Shown one piece after another: positions 36,210-49,333 of a DNA stretch of 64,000 bases; position 1 is the first letter of the stretch, and the number at the start of each line of letters is the position of its first letter. The stretch lies in contig OX344752.2 in NCBI GenBank assembly GCA_947034885.2, positions 13,888,001 through 13,952,000 of the forward strand, written 5' to 3'. This stretch comes from Thuidium tamariscinum (taxonomy: Eukaryota; Streptophyta; Bryopsida; Hypnales; Thuidiaceae). The notes beneath the pieces are model-generated. The model did not search any database and had not been told where the DNA came from. It saw only the letters and a list, made by a program, of their open reading frames with translations. A program made the translations under genes and the position numbers.

Positions 36210-38127
36210 GAAAGAAGAAGTTGATCCCTTCATGGGATGTACAAGAGGACAATGATCAACTAATCAATAATCTTGTGTAATAAAGTTCATTATTTACAAA
36301 ATTAATCCTAATCAATGGAATATTTTTTTTAGAAAATCTTAATAAGTTATATTATTGATACATTAAGACGAAAGTGTAGGTGCTCACACTGGCCTCTGAG
36401 AAGACCTACACTACTACAAGATAGTCATGAACAAAATGAAATTTGGTACAACTGAGCTCTTTTCACATATAATGAAATCATATGAAATTTTTTTTTTCCA
36501 AAATTCAAACAAATTCATCGATTTACAAATAAAGACGGAATAATTGATACCCTTTTATTGGCCTTCAAAGGACTTATAATGCTACAAGACATAATCAACC
36601 AAAATAAAATTTAGTATAGCAAAGATTCTTATCAACAATTTTTTTTTCTAAAATCTAAACAACTCTAATAATAATACATCAATAGAAAATTATCGGTACC
36701 TTTCTTTAAGTCTTAAGAAGATCTACATTATTATAAGATAATGATCCACCAATATTCTATACAAACTTAATTTCATCTTCATTCATCTTTCATATCAATT
36801 GAGTTCTTCATCTTTGTAATGTATACTTCTAAATAAGATTAAAAATTAGAATTTGCATCCATATTCAATATAACCACGATAATAGGTCCATGGTAATAGG
36901 TCTACAAAAGTAAGTACTAAAATTTATAAAAATAAAAAATTTTGATTCAAATTTTAAGATGGAATCTATTTTAAGGAATAAAATTAAGTTTTCTAATGCT
37001 TTTTTAAATTTCTAAGCTTTATGCTCACACTCTCACAAGCTCACAGAATAGCACCATTGTTTTGAGTAGGTACTTATGGTCTCAATTTTTATCCTAATTT
37101 TTTTTTAAATTTCTGAAGATAGGAAAATTGATAAGCTTTATGGTAATATAATTTTTTTCAATTGGTGTGTGGGAACAAAGGTTATGCCCAAATAAACTCA
37201 AAATAGGGGAGAGGGATCAACCTCCAATTTTTTTTAAACTTTGAGTTTGAAAAAATAAAAAATTCTTCTCATACATTATATTTTTGTCCACATAGAAGAC
37301 TTTGGTTCATTACATTTGGATTTGTTATAAGAAAGTTATAGACAATCTTGTTTCTTGGGCAATTTGGTCATCTTCTTGAAAAAATAACTTGTACAATTCA
37401 TTTCTAAATGCACTTCTTATAATTAAAAAGAATTTCCACATGGTCTATTTTTCTTGCTAAAACAATCTCACCATTGGAATTAGTGCATTTTAATTCCATT
37501 TTAGAGATATTAATCATTTATATTTTCCTTCTATCATATACCCTACCTCTATTTTTTAAAGAATAAAAATTAAATTTTTCGTCTTTTTCTAAACTCTCAA
37601 CTCAATTCTCTACCACAAAAATTTAAAGCTCTAAACTTTGTTAGTAGTACAATAATTAAAGTTAAGAAGATTCAAAGTCAAATTCTCCATCCCCTAATGT
37701 GTTGAAAAACTTGTTTTTTAGACTTTAATACAAATATCTTACAATTTGTGCAATCAAAAATTTTGAAATTCTGTTCACACATTCTCATACTAATTAGGTG
37801 TAAGGTCCTATGGCACGGTTGCTAGTATGTGAGCATAGAAGTGTGAGCTTATGAGCCTCAAAGATGATGCACCTATAGTATAGGTGCTTATACAATAGAC
37901 CCCTTTTATGATAAGAGTGTATTTATACTATAAGTACCTATATTATAGGTATTTTTACTATAAGTATATCTACTTATATACATATTAGAAGCTCACATGC
38001 TAGCATCGTTGGGTCCTGTAATTAAATGTACAAAAAAATAGTTCTCAAATTTTTTTACTCTTTGCAATAGAAATGATAATTTTAAGTGATTTTTTGCACA
38101 AAAAAGGTTCTTATATATTCATTGGGT
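36210..38127. repeat. AT-rich DNA with subfamily B and repeat C fragments
   Basis: Repeat C is inverted at about 36,850-36,975. A long B-type piece at about 37,110-37,800 contains AATTGGTGTGTGGGAACAAA. No gene. Confidence 0.55.
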
Positions 38128-38659
38128 TTAACCCCTAAAGCCCTAAACAACGTTTTTTGAGATTATAAGTTTTTGGGGCAGCTCACTATGGATGGAGTTT
38201 TTTTTTTTTTTCTTTGAAATTTTGATACAATGTGTGCCCGAGGAGTAGCTTTAAGGCCCGGCAAGTTTCATAACTTTTGACTTCACGGTTAAAAAGTTAT
38301 GGTAGGATATGTTGTTTTCTTTACTCGGCGGGCAGCTGAGAAAACTTCTTCAAAAAAATTCAAAGAGTAACCACCATTTTGAATTTTTTTTCACACAAAT
38401 GTGACCTTGTGAAGTGCAGCTGCCCAGATTTTCGCAGGGATAAAAAAACAATTTTTGTCAATTCAAATGCTTATATCTTGCAATCTACATGGTGGAAATT
38501 TCTGAAATTTTTTCCTCATGTTTACAAACCACCTTACTACAAGATCCTATAGTTACATGAGTCAAAAATGTGTTTTTAAAAAAAAATTGCACTTGTACTA
38601 GAAATGGTAGTTTTGGAGCATTTTTGGTGAAAACATAGTCAAAAACTTTTAGGGGTTAA
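38128..38659 (-). mobile_element. TTAA-type element, subfamily A, internally deleted, 532 bp
   Basis: Both ends are intact: TTAACCCCTAAAGCCCTA and, read inward, TTAACCCCTAAAAGTTTTTG. Compared with the 57.2 kb copy, about 420 bp is missing near 38,360, where CTTCTTCAAAAAAA runs straight into TTCAAAGAGTAACCACC. It lies opposite to the 27.2 kb copy. Confidence 0.82.
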
Positions 38660-38885
38660 GTTAAGCAATTTGTTTGTTTTGTTTTGTTTGCTACATTGAG
38701 ATCTTCTAAGCCATGAATCCCATTTGTGTTTTTCAAACCATCAAAAAGCTCTCAACGAGGAGGGGTGCACAGACTTTGTTTCATGGCATTATAAACCTAT
38801 GGTGCAGAAAGTTATTGAATTTTGAGTTTTTTATGAATATAAAAAATTTGAAAATTACTTTTACTTTTCTTTTACTATGGAAACG
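38660..38885 (+). repeat. Dispersed repeat shared with 15.66-15.89 kb
   Basis: Same orientation as the copy at the left edge of the desert, starting TTTGTTTGTTTTGTTTTGTT. It begins directly beside the TTAA end at 38,659 and runs up to a GC-rich island. Confidence 0.6.
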
Positions 38886-39400
38886 GTAGATGAATAGTGC
38901 TTTCTACTACCGTATCCACCGTTGGCAAATAACTAAACTTACTTCCTGTACTGTAGTAATTACTAAGTTCCAGTACAGTAGGGCTCCATGATGGATTTTC
39001 TGTCAAAAGAACCCTCCCTCTCCCGGCCCTTGCCGGCTGCGGCTGACGGAGAAGTGCGAATGCCAACGTGGACTGACGGAGCAGCTGACGGAGGGCCTGA
39101 AAAGATGATAACCCTGACACAACTACGGCGGAGTGATTCTGTCGGATCCCGGCCCTGCTCAGGTAGAGACGGACGGAATAATTACACACGACTGATACGT
39201 TAGACGGACGTACTGACGGACGGAACGGAGGCAAACAATTTTAGTTACGGCAGGGGACGTGGCGGGGGCTCACTGCAAGACAACTTCAGATAACTTAAGT
39301 TCCCGCAGAGACCGACGGACGGACTTCAGTTGGCTTCAGTCCAGTTCAGTTGCGACGAAAGAGGCAAACTTCATGGGACAGCAATGACGTCGGAGGGGTC
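38886..39400. other. GC-rich island with GACGGA-type runs
   Basis: CTGACGGA/GACGGACGG strings recur through about 39,045-39,325. A minus-strand open frame of 119 codons (38,875-39,234) has no recognisable domain. Function unknown; similar in style to the 28.64-29.37 kb island. Confidence 0.4.
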
Positions 39401-40659
39401 CTCTGTGTCGTAACTTTTTTTAATTTTTATTTTTATTTTATTTTATTTTATTTTATAATTTTTATTTTATACCTTGAAATAACTGTGAAACGGAATTTTG
39501 TTGCAAAAGAAGGAAAACAAACCACCAGCCCTCCATTGTAACTATTAACCAGTGTTTGGGAAGTTTTTTGAGTTTTACCGGCTATTTTCCTTCAATTTTC
39601 AAATTAGACCAGTTGTTCAAGAATAGAGTACGTTATTTTCCTCTATTTCATACTCAAGAAAAAAATTTATTGATTTTTTTACTTGTTCTTTTGCCAATAT
39701 TTCCAAATTAGAACTTGTTTTTTTCTAATTCCACCAACTAATTTTGAAGTAGTTGCTAGTTCTTCGGAGACATTGCTGTCTTAAGGAATGATAACTAAAT
39801 AGATAGGCACCTCCAAATGCTCCACAAACCCTATACTACCATCTTCAATATGTGTACATTTTCAAAATCAATTATGTACCTAGTATGTGGAAGTGATCGT
39901 TTCAATACCAAACTTTGTTCCTTCGTAACTTTTGTATACAATATCCAAATGCCATGTTCTTTAGTGCATTGGAACATCCTTTCAAGTGCTAATTTAAAAG
40001 TATGAAAATTTGACCAATATAATCATGGTAACTTGACTTATTGGAAAAAAGTAGTAGTTTTGGAGGTATCTACTTTAATCACATTGAAGTCTACATTTGC
40101 AAGTTTTCATACTCCTAAAATTGCATGGTTCCTGGTTCAATCTCTGAAGCAACTCAAATTTTTAGTCTCTTGGTCATTTCACTTGAATTAATCCTCGAGC
40201 TCCTTAGCCCTAGAAGGATCACTAGTAGAAGCTTGTGTTTTCTTGAATTTTATAGTGTCAAACTTGATGGATTTTGCTAAGCATCCTAGGTTTTTATGTT
40301 AGCAATGACATTTGATGTTACATCTTAATCATCATAACATCGAGAAAATAAAGTAAAAGAATAGGTTGAGTAAGAAAATATGTTTATAGGTTGATTTTTT
40401 ACATCAACGTTACTAATAGAAGTCCTTTCCAAAGAACTAGATTCAATTTGATCATTAATCTCTTAAAGACTTTACACACTTTTTTTATTATCCTATTCTA
40501 GATCCTACTATATAGTTGTAGGGTAGAATTGGCAAAAAATAATTCCAAAAATAGATGCCAAAATTTATTTGTATTTTTAGTATTTACCAATGTATATTTT
40601 TGGAATTATTTTTGGTAGAGACATGCCAACCCTACCCTAAACTTATGATGAATGTATTT
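39401..40659. other. AT-rich DNA, no gene seen
   Basis: Starts with a (TTTTA)n run at about 39,418-39,470. An inverted pair near 40,520-40,630 (ATTGGCAAAAAATAATTCCA against TTGGAATTATTTTTGGTAGA) may be a tiny foldback element. Confidence 0.45.
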
Positions 40660-41700
40660 ATTACCCCTTCTAATTATATGTACTTTATTTTTCAATTATA
40701 GTGATTTTATCTATTTGGTAATGATTCCATAGACCATTTGGCATCAAAAGAGTGAAATTTTTTTCAAATTCCTTAGGAAAATTTGGTCTTCAAGCAAAAT
40801 TTCACCCCTAAAATCAATACTCCACTTCTATCTCAAAATAAATATGTAGATTTTTATAGGGAACTACAAAAGTATTATGCATTAATTTTGAGACAGGGGA
40901 AGTATTCAATCATTCTCAATGCACGTAACATTCTTTACCCTTTTTGTTCAGTCCATTTGTAATCCCAAGTGTAGATAAGTCAAAAAGGAACAAAGTGAGG
41001 TGTCCATGAATGAGTGATGTAGACGAGCAATATTTTTTTGTCATCTTGGATCTATTGGATTTCTACAGTGGAGAGGGGACATCACATTGTTTGGATAGAA
41101 TGTTATGAATAATGAGGAGCATTATAAATCTATGGTTTTCTTACAAGAAAATGTAGAAGTATCATGGATTCATTTTGAAACATGGGAAGTACTCAATCAT
41201 TTTCAATGAACACATCATTCTTGACCTGTTTTATTAGATTCCTTTGCAATCCAAGTGTATAGAAAAGAATGTAATGAAGTGTCCATGCATGAATGATGCA
41301 GGTAAAGTATAATTCTTTTCTTTTCTGTTAAATTCGTTGGATCTCTATAGTGGTGAAGGGATGTCACATCAATTGATTGCATATATAGAATGTTGTAAAC
41401 TATGAGGACCAGTATACATCTATGTTTTTCATGGAGAATTTTACAGTAATGATACAAATTTATTTTTAGACAAGGAAATGATTCAATCACTGTCAATGAA
41501 CATAACATTCTTGACCCTATTTGGGAGGACCATTTGCAATCCAAGTGTCTGGTAAGGAATCAAACAAGGTCTTTATAAGAGAATGATGTAGACAAGGAAT
41601 TATTATTTTCTAATATACTGGATTTATTGGATTTCTATAGTGATGAAGGGAGGTCACATCTATGGTATTGAATGTTATGAGCTATGAAGAGTATTTTGCA
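40660..41700 (-). repeat. Right arm of the long inverted repeat: three units of about 280 bp
   Basis: GAATGTT(A/G)TGA-type markers recur at about 41,099, 41,390 and 41,668. On the minus strand the array matches 32,956-34,020 in unit order and flank. The arms are about 6.6 kb apart. Confidence 0.75.
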
Positions 41701-41954
41701 ATAAACACCTCTTATATCTTTTCTTCAGTTTATTGTCAAAATATTATTGATACATTGATTCATGTAATGTGGTGACATTAAAATTCTAGATATTCATTGT
41801 CAAATCGTATTTTTTGCCTCAAACAAAACTTGAATTCTACTATGTTGAATCAAATAACTTGTATTGAAAGCCTCACTAGATCATTCAAATGGCTATATAC
41901 AAATTCCACCTTTATGATTGATTTTTTTGACTATGAACTTGCCCTTAAGTTCCT

Positions 41955-42850
41955 TGAATAGGTTTACTCCAAAAATAGTCAAAAACCACCATTTCCAATA
42001 CTAATACCAATTTTTTTTAGAAAACACTTTTTAAAGATTTGTAACCATAGGATTGTGTAGTAAATTGGTTTGTAAACGTGTGGAAAACAACTCAAAGTTT
42101 TTCATCACTTAGATTGCAAGATACTAATATTTGAATTGACAAAAATTCTTTTTTTATCCTTGCAAAACCCCACGTAGTTGCACTTCTCAAGGTCACATTT
42201 GTATGAAAAATGTTCAAAATGGTGGTTATCCTTTGAATTTGTTATTCAATGCAAGTTGGCCACATGCTCAGAAAATTTCAAATCATTTGGAATTGTAAAA
42301 CATATAGGAAAAAAATAGCAAATGATTCAAAATATAAAGTTGTTAAGAATTTCTTTAAGGAATTGAAAAATGCCAATTCCAATGGTTGCAATGTTGTAAT
42401 GAAGTATTTAAATCCAATGATTTTATTTTTTTGAAAAAATATTTAAAATTAGTAGAACAAAGGACTTCAAAGTTTATTTAAGAGTAGGGAATCCATAAAT
42501 GCCCACAAACAATAATTCCTTGTAACTTTTGACTCATTAATCAAAATGAAATGATTAAAAGCTTTCCACACAAATATAAATGAAGAAAACCATTTTCAAT
42601 TTATTTTTTTAAAAGTGATTTTTTCCAATTTGCCCAAATTGCCCATTTATGAAAAAACAAACATATTAGGTGATAATTTTTTACTCATATTTCCAATTGT
42701 CTTGATTTTAAGTACTTATGAAAGATATTCTTCACCCCTATATTCTATTAAAATTTGGGACAAAAATAGGAAAATTTCCATTCACATGTACTTGCCCAAA
42801 ATTGCTATATTGCTAAATTTAGCAAGCTAGTCCTTTAGAGGCAAAAAACT
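41955..42850 (+). mobile_element. TTAA-type element, subfamily A, decayed
   Basis: Internal blocks are clear (GGTTTGTAAACGTGTGGAAA, GTGGTTATCCTTTGAATT). Both termini are eroded: the left starts near AAAAATAGTCAAAAACCACC and the right ends TAGTCCTTTAGAGGCAAAAA instead of AGGGGTTAA. Probably the oldest copy in the window. Confidence 0.65.
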
Positions 42851-44563
42851 TCTTTTTATTGATTTAGAATTATAAAATTCATCATTCTATTAAATCAATG
42901 ACTAATTATACTAGTCTATGATGAAAGAATTTGAAAGATTATAACATACTTCCTAAACAATAAACAATTTTATTCTACTTATAACACTTTTCAATTTTCA
43001 TTGCAACTTGTTTATGTAGTGAATCAAAATCTTTGAATTTTGGCCACCAATGAAGTACAAAAACAATTATTTTACTAATTAAAAGGGTTATTGCCTTACA
43101 AAAAAAATTTCTTTTGATTAATACATTGAATAATTTTTTAAAAATCTTCCAAATATTAATAGAAATAATTGCAATTTTTCAATATTCATCATCCACTACA
43201 TTAACAATTGAACACTTAAGGAATAAGTCATGCAAAAATATGATCTATTATCTCTAAAATTGTCCAATAAGATTTCTTTTGATATGCATTTTCTATTGTA
43301 AAAGAATGATCACATTATAGACCTTCAAATCCAAAGATATAACAAAATTTTCTCAAAGGTGTTCTTTTCATATTCAACCATCATATATTAATTTATCATG
43401 AATGCAAACATTTTCTATAACAAATCACTTGCTCCTACTATACTACCATAATTAACCTTGCAGTAGACCAACTACTTGTGATTGTGATGCTAGATTATGT
43501 TTGAATTTATACTATTTTTGAACATCTTCATTACAATAACCTACTTTCTAATACCTTCCATTTAAAGAAAACACATTATAATTCATTGACTTCACATTTT
43601 GCATATAATGACTATTTTTTGCAAGAATTGATTAACCTAAAGAAGACAATATATATCATTCACTTATATATAATATAAAATTATTTGGTTGGAACATTTA
43701 ATCAATAATAGTCATTAGTGCCAAAGCTATAAGTATCTACATGTACAACATGATTCAATGCTTGTCTAAAAACATTAAATTTAATAGACTCTTCATTAAA
43801 ACAACCCTTGCCAACATAAATCAAATAGCTATCAAGAACTCACCATATATACTTTTGAGAATTATAGAAGACTCCAAAACAATCAAGTTCTTTCTATCTT
43901 TACAATCTCTCTTAAACATAAACTACATACTAGACTTATAAATCTATATATAGACACTTTTTCTTTGAGTTTCACACTTAGCTTTTTCTCAACTTCTATT
44001 TCAATAAAGAATAAATTTTAATTATTTTTATTGATTGATAGACTAACAAATTTCAATAAGTTAGGTAGAATCTTAATTGAAGTAGTATTAACATCACTCA
44101 AAGGATTATTATTAATTTTAGGTGGATTTGGTGCAAGCAAACCTTTATTACATCAATCCAAAGAACAAAGATTGAAGTACTTTTTAGTTTTTACATTGTC
44201 ACAATCACCATTGCTAAAAATTTGGAAAGAATTTTTGTAACTTTTCTAAATCTCTTGAGTTAAGACTAAGAAGAAAATTAATCCTCGAAGAAACAATGGT
44301 TTTTTTGGACACAAACAATAGTTTGGGACAATTCCTAGAATTTTTGGCATTCTTTTTTGTATATTTTTTCGAATGTGAGAACGGATTCGCTTTCCAAGAA
44401 TATGATTTTAATTCAACTAATATAGATGTAGAAAAATTTAACTATTGGAAGCAAAAATTATCTATTTTCAACGGCCTTTCAAAAATCAACAAAAAAGTGT
44501 TATTCAAATATTTTTTTCACAAAACATATTGAACATTAATGGAAAAAAAATTGTAGAAGAAAA

Positions 44564-44623
<60 letters not shown>

Positions 44624-46470
44624 TAAATCAGCAATGTTGCCCATATTGATTGAAGCCATCAATGTATGTTAAGTCTTTAAAAGATTGAATGATTTACTTT
44701 GGCCTTGTTCTCTTGGAAGAGTTTCTATTGCCTTGATATAAAAAATCAACCTTAGAAGTGTAATTCATTTGTTCTACATTAGCTCATTGTCATTGTGATC
44801 AATTGGATGAGTTTTATTTATTGGAGTTTTTAGCTAGAACAAATATACTATGGATTTCATCTAAAAAGAATACTATTAATTACTTCTTATCCACATTTTT
44901 TCCCACATTTCATACAAATTGAGATCCTTCAATTTATTCTTTATGAACATGAGAGACTTACTGGGAGACTTACTAGGTAGAATGTTATTCTAAAATATAA
45001 ACCATAAAATATAATTAAAAACTATTATTTTTAACACTTGTCAAAAAATATATATGCTTTATTATGACAAAGAATAAGAATAAAATCTTGAAGCATCCTA
45101 AATGTCTTTTGAAGGTCATATTCATTTGTATGGAACTTAATATTTTTTCCCCTTTAAATTTGTACCTACTTCTATTCCATACATTTTCTAAAGATTTAAA
45201 ATCAAGCTTCATTATTTGAATTTTTTTAGACTTTGAATTCAATTCTTCAATGAAAGAAAAAGTATAGTGCAAGGATTTCAAAGATAACCAACTATAAAAA
45301 ATGGAACACAAGTTACAAAATGACTTAGATGCAAATCTTAGAACAATCATCAAACCTTTAGACTAAACTAAAATCTAATGTAGTAATTTCTAACCTATAA
45401 TACATTCCATTACAAAAATTTGGGGGCCTTAAAAAGGCCACCAAACTTTGAATTAGTTCCCCCAAAGTCCAAATAAAGAGATGCCATGTCAAATTTTGAA
45501 TTTTCATATTTAATATCTTTCAAAAAAATATATTAGTTTTTTATTTGGATGGCTTGTCCAGCTCTAGTAGCCTTGTAGAAGCTCCATTTTGCTCTAATGA
45601 ACTCAACTCAAGTGCAAATTGCTTTGTACTTTGTCTAAGTTGTCCTTTCTAATTTATCTTAGTGTCTTTTTCCATGCAATATAGTCCCAAACAATCAATT
45701 ACACACAAAAAAATTGTTTAGTTTTTGTTGAGCTCCTACTTTGTCTATTAAAAATAATGTTGTTTTTGATACAAGAAGAATTTGTAATTATTGTTCATTC
45801 TACCATCAACAACAATCAATATAAACCACATAAGATGATCAATCTTGAAACCATACTAAGATGTTTATGTGGACAATTTGGACATAAGGTAGGCAAACCC
45901 ATTAAGGACCAAGCCCAATTTTGATTTGTAGCCTAAGGCTCAAATCTTTTCATTTGTATCCTAATGTAGTAGAAACTACACACAATATGCAATTGGGGTT
46001 CAAAGAATTTGAATCAAGAATTAAAATTTGAAGTTGGATTGAAGTCCTAAAGAATCACCATTTTAAGAATTCAATGACTTCCACCGTGCGTTTTTCAACA
46101 CATGACAAATGACATGACAAACAATTCTTGTATTTTTTCACAAATGGATTGTCATTAGAACTCTATAGGGAATTAATTAAAAATTCCACTTTAGCATCCA
46201 AAAAAGTGTTTAAAATTATAATTATAGTTCTCACTAGGATCTTCAAAGGTAAACTATATGATTTATTTATTTCTTTCTTGTAAAGTATCATTTGTTTTCA
46301 ATAGTTGGATTGGCCAAAAAGCTTGTGAAATATCTCCCTAATTTTCCATTCTTTTGCAAAATAATTTGTGAATCCAATAAGTAGGACCTACAATGGACTC
46401 TTAACTTAAGGGAGATGCATTGATATTTGTTCTTGTCCATGTCCTCCAGGCTTGTACTATAGAGTTTTTC
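42851..46470. other. AT-rich gene desert
   Basis: A (TA)n run lies at about 44,570-44,622. Open frames at 43,741-43,941, 44,031-44,240, 44,296-44,532 and 45,015-45,353 are Lys/Ile/Phe/Asn-rich, lack recognisable motifs and fit chance in AT-rich DNA. Confidence 0.5.
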
Positions 46471-46479
46471 TTATTAAAG

Positions 46480-47270
46480 TGTCTAAAAACATGCCTTGAA
46501 ATTGTCCCCATGCTTAATTGTGGTTGGTGGGTTCTAATTTTTCTTAGATTTCAATTTGAGAATTAAGAAAGCTTTATTAGAGTGCAATTCAACTCAATAC
46601 CCATCGTTGACCTAATACCACTGAGAAGTACTTTCTTTCATTGATTCTAAGGTGAGAATTTATGACAATAGTACATCCTCTTAACTTCACTTATTGTGGA
46701 ATTAACGCATGTACTATTGTCATAAATTTTCATTCTAAAATCAACAAGGGGCCTACATTTGAATGGCATTAGGTCAACAATTGGTATTGGGTTCACCCAC
46801 CTTACAGGCCCTAGAAAGTTCTACTTTGAAAATTTATAGAAACTGAATCTCTATGCCTAAAAAATATTTGATTTTATTTGAAAATTCTTGATTTAAAATT
46901 GCGAGCAGTGCAAGAATAATTTTTCCTAAGAATAGGTATCTCCAACTAAGGTAGCAGCATCCATAATTGTTAGTGCAACCCAATTACCGATAGTAGAGTT
47001 ATCTTAAAATGTTATCAAATGTGCCTTGAAACCATGCCAATGCTTGATTGTAGTTGGTGAGGTCTGATTTTTGTAGATTTTGGTGTGAGAATCAAGGCAA
47101 CTTTACTAGAGTGTGGTTTAGAGTGCCCTATAGAGTTCTACTTCGAAAATTCATAGAAATTTGATATTTTATCCAAAAATTCTATTTTTTTTTTAAAAAT
47201 TCATGATTTTCAATTGCTAGTACAACAAAAATATTTCTTTTAGGAAAAACTACTTCTAACTATGCTGAAA
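46480..47270. repeat. Tandem duplication; first copy holds a hairpin insertion
   Basis: The segment ATGCCTTGAAATTGTCCCCA (about 46,491) through the stretch near 46,900 recurs in diverged form at about 47,030-47,230. The first copy carries extra DNA of about 210 bp at roughly 46,590-46,800 that pairs with itself: TTGACCTAAT and ATGACAATAGTACAT on the left, and their reverse on the right. The second copy reads straight through at that point. Confidence 0.6.
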
Positions 47271-47279
47271 TTCCTTATT

Positions 47280-47960
47280 TTGACGGTTATGGATACTGCT
47301 ACCTTATGGTGAATTGCTTAACCCTGAAGCGAGCCGACGTCCATATTCTGGACAATGAACAGAGGGGTTCAAGGCCTGGTTTCATCCAATTAACCTCTCA
47401 TTTATCAAATGTAATACTTGAATCTAGAAAAGACAACCTTCTTTAATGACCAAATTCATTAAATTCTGGTAAATGATATATTTGTACAAAGCTATAAGTG
47501 AAAATGTGCAAAAATTCAAAAAAGGATTGAGACGCTTAAGGGTTAAGTGGATGGTTGTGGGTGCTCCGATCACGAAGTGTGCCATGAACGGCGTGCGAAT
47601 ACGGGCCACTGAAAGTTCACGTATGGCAGTATATTATAATTGTACAATTTGCCCTTGTTATCCGTTCGTTTGGCCTGATGCCAAGTTGCCAACGCCGCGT
47701 CCTTGCCAAGCAGAATGACAAGATCCCTCGGCCATCAGAATCTGGCGTTGAAGCCTGACGGACAGGCACACCCGAGCTAACTTACCAGCCGGCCGAGCAA
47801 CGGAACATAGGTTACAGGGAAGAGGATTCAATTCCAGCAGAGCCAAGTAAGCTCAACTGAAGTCTGTCAGCTAACCGGAAATAATGTGAACTTGTTTTGG
47901 CAGGACATGAAATCCTAACTCACCATTGAAGGTGGGCCCTACAGGGTAAATTTTGGCTTC
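47280..47960. other. Balanced-composition patch, no supported gene
   Basis: It contains TTAACCCTGAAGC at about 47,320 and a TTAAGGGTTAAG at about 47,538, like worn termini of the TTAA family about 220 bp apart. Open frames on both strands lack domains. Confidence 0.35.
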
Positions 47961-47977
47961 TCCAGAGTAAGGGGCGT

Positions 47978-48095
47978 AGCCGTCCAAGTCGAGAGGCCAT
48001 GGGTTTCTCAAATCTAATTGGTGGAAATCATGGTTTCTAAAATCTGATTGGTAGAATCGATGACCTCTTAACTTGGACGGCCATAGTGTGAAACA
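47978..48095. mobile_element. Small hairpin element of about 118 bp
   Basis: GCCGTCCAAGTCGAGAGGCC on the left pairs with GCCGTCCAAGTTAAGAGGTC read inward from the right. The middle is an imperfect direct repeat (TCTAATTGGTGGAA and TCTGATTGGTAGAA). No coding capacity. Confidence 0.6.
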
Positions 48096-49333
48096 TCCCT
48101 AAAAGTGGGAAAAAAAAGCTCCCTATTTTGTATCATGTTTAGGATATGTTTCAGACCTCTAACAACTCTTTTGGGGTCTCTGATTGCAAGTATGAATTGT
48201 GAATTTGTAAAAAATTATTTGCAAAGATACAAAAAAATTTGTGATTTTCCTTGAGGTAAATCCATTTTGGTGGGACCACCTTTGATGGTAGGGTTTAATG
48301 TTCTCTCTTGTTTTGAGCATTTGTAACTTAATTGGAAAGTAGTCTATTTTTGAATGGTGCGAGTTCTAGGACACCTCAATAGTGAGGAGAAGAGTTATTT
48401 TGTTTATTTTCAATATGAGGTTTGTTAAATTAACATCCCCTTTATATAATTTCCAAATGTAATCTCAAGACCAAACGATATGGATTAATGCTTTTGTATT
48501 TTGTATCCATATCATATTCTAATATCCATATCCATATTTCTATAACCATATTGTATTTCGGTATGCATATTTGTGTTTGTATGCACATATGTACATATGC
48601 ATATTTGTACATTTGTATGTTTGTATAGTATTTTGATCAATCGCAAGGGAAGAGTTTTTGTTTTTTTTTAAAAATTAACCAACGGTTGCATCTTCTCAAG
48701 GGATAGTAACTTTAATTGGAAACTATAAAAACTATAAAATAAAAAAATAAAAAAATAAAAAATTGGGCCTTGTTGGTGGGGGTTTAGGTGGTGTTGGCCA
48801 GCCCTTTTTTCTAGCATTGTAGGGTCAGATTGCACCATTTTAAAATAAATATCTTTTTTTGCCAAAAAAAATCCAATTTTCTATAAAATATGGATGAAGT
48901 CACCAAATCTGAATGAAAAAGTGTATGAATATGATGAAAAAGTGTTTTTAAGTCCAAAAGACGGATGAATGTAGAAATACAATGCTTCACCAAATTTGAA
49001 GTAATCGGCATCTTAGCACTTTCTCCAAAAGTAAGAAAAAAGGGCTGGTGTTGGCTAGCTAGCCAGCGTCCTTCACACCAATTGAAAGGTGCTTGTACAG
49101 GTGTCTGGTGTTCGGCCAGACAGTCACGCTCTAAGTTCCACCCAAATCTCAGCTCAGCTGAGTTAAAGCTGCCGCTCCTGCTCCTGTGCCCTGCCCAGCC
49201 CATTGACGATGCACTCAACGGTCATGTCCTCCCACCAGGGCACCGCTTGGACCGGCCGTCTAGCACACCCTGATCTTCCCAATGTCGAGTTACAAACACA
49301 ACTAGAGTATCCGACCCATTTCCAACCACTTAA
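48096..49333. other. Non-coding DNA with low-complexity tracts
   Basis: CATAT-rich low-complexity sequence lies at 48,480-48,620 and (AAAAATAA)n at about 48,735-48,760. GGCCAGCCCTTTTTTCT at about 48,800 is inverted at about 49,033, hinting at a further small element. Open frames across 48,811-49,273 overlap on both strands and have no domain. Confidence 0.4.

Noticed and set aside
38875..39234. 119-codon minus-strand frame in the GC-rich island
   Set aside because: Composition alone explains its length and no domain or splice pattern supports it.
32956..41700. Reading the two arms as LTRs of a retrotransposon
   Set aside because: The arms are inverted rather than direct, and no gag, protease or polymerase frame lies between them.
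44031..44672. Three plus-strand frames of 69-78 codons in a row
   Set aside because: Lys/Phe/Ile/Asn-rich, the last running into a (TA)n run; no motif, so treated as chance in AT-rich DNA.
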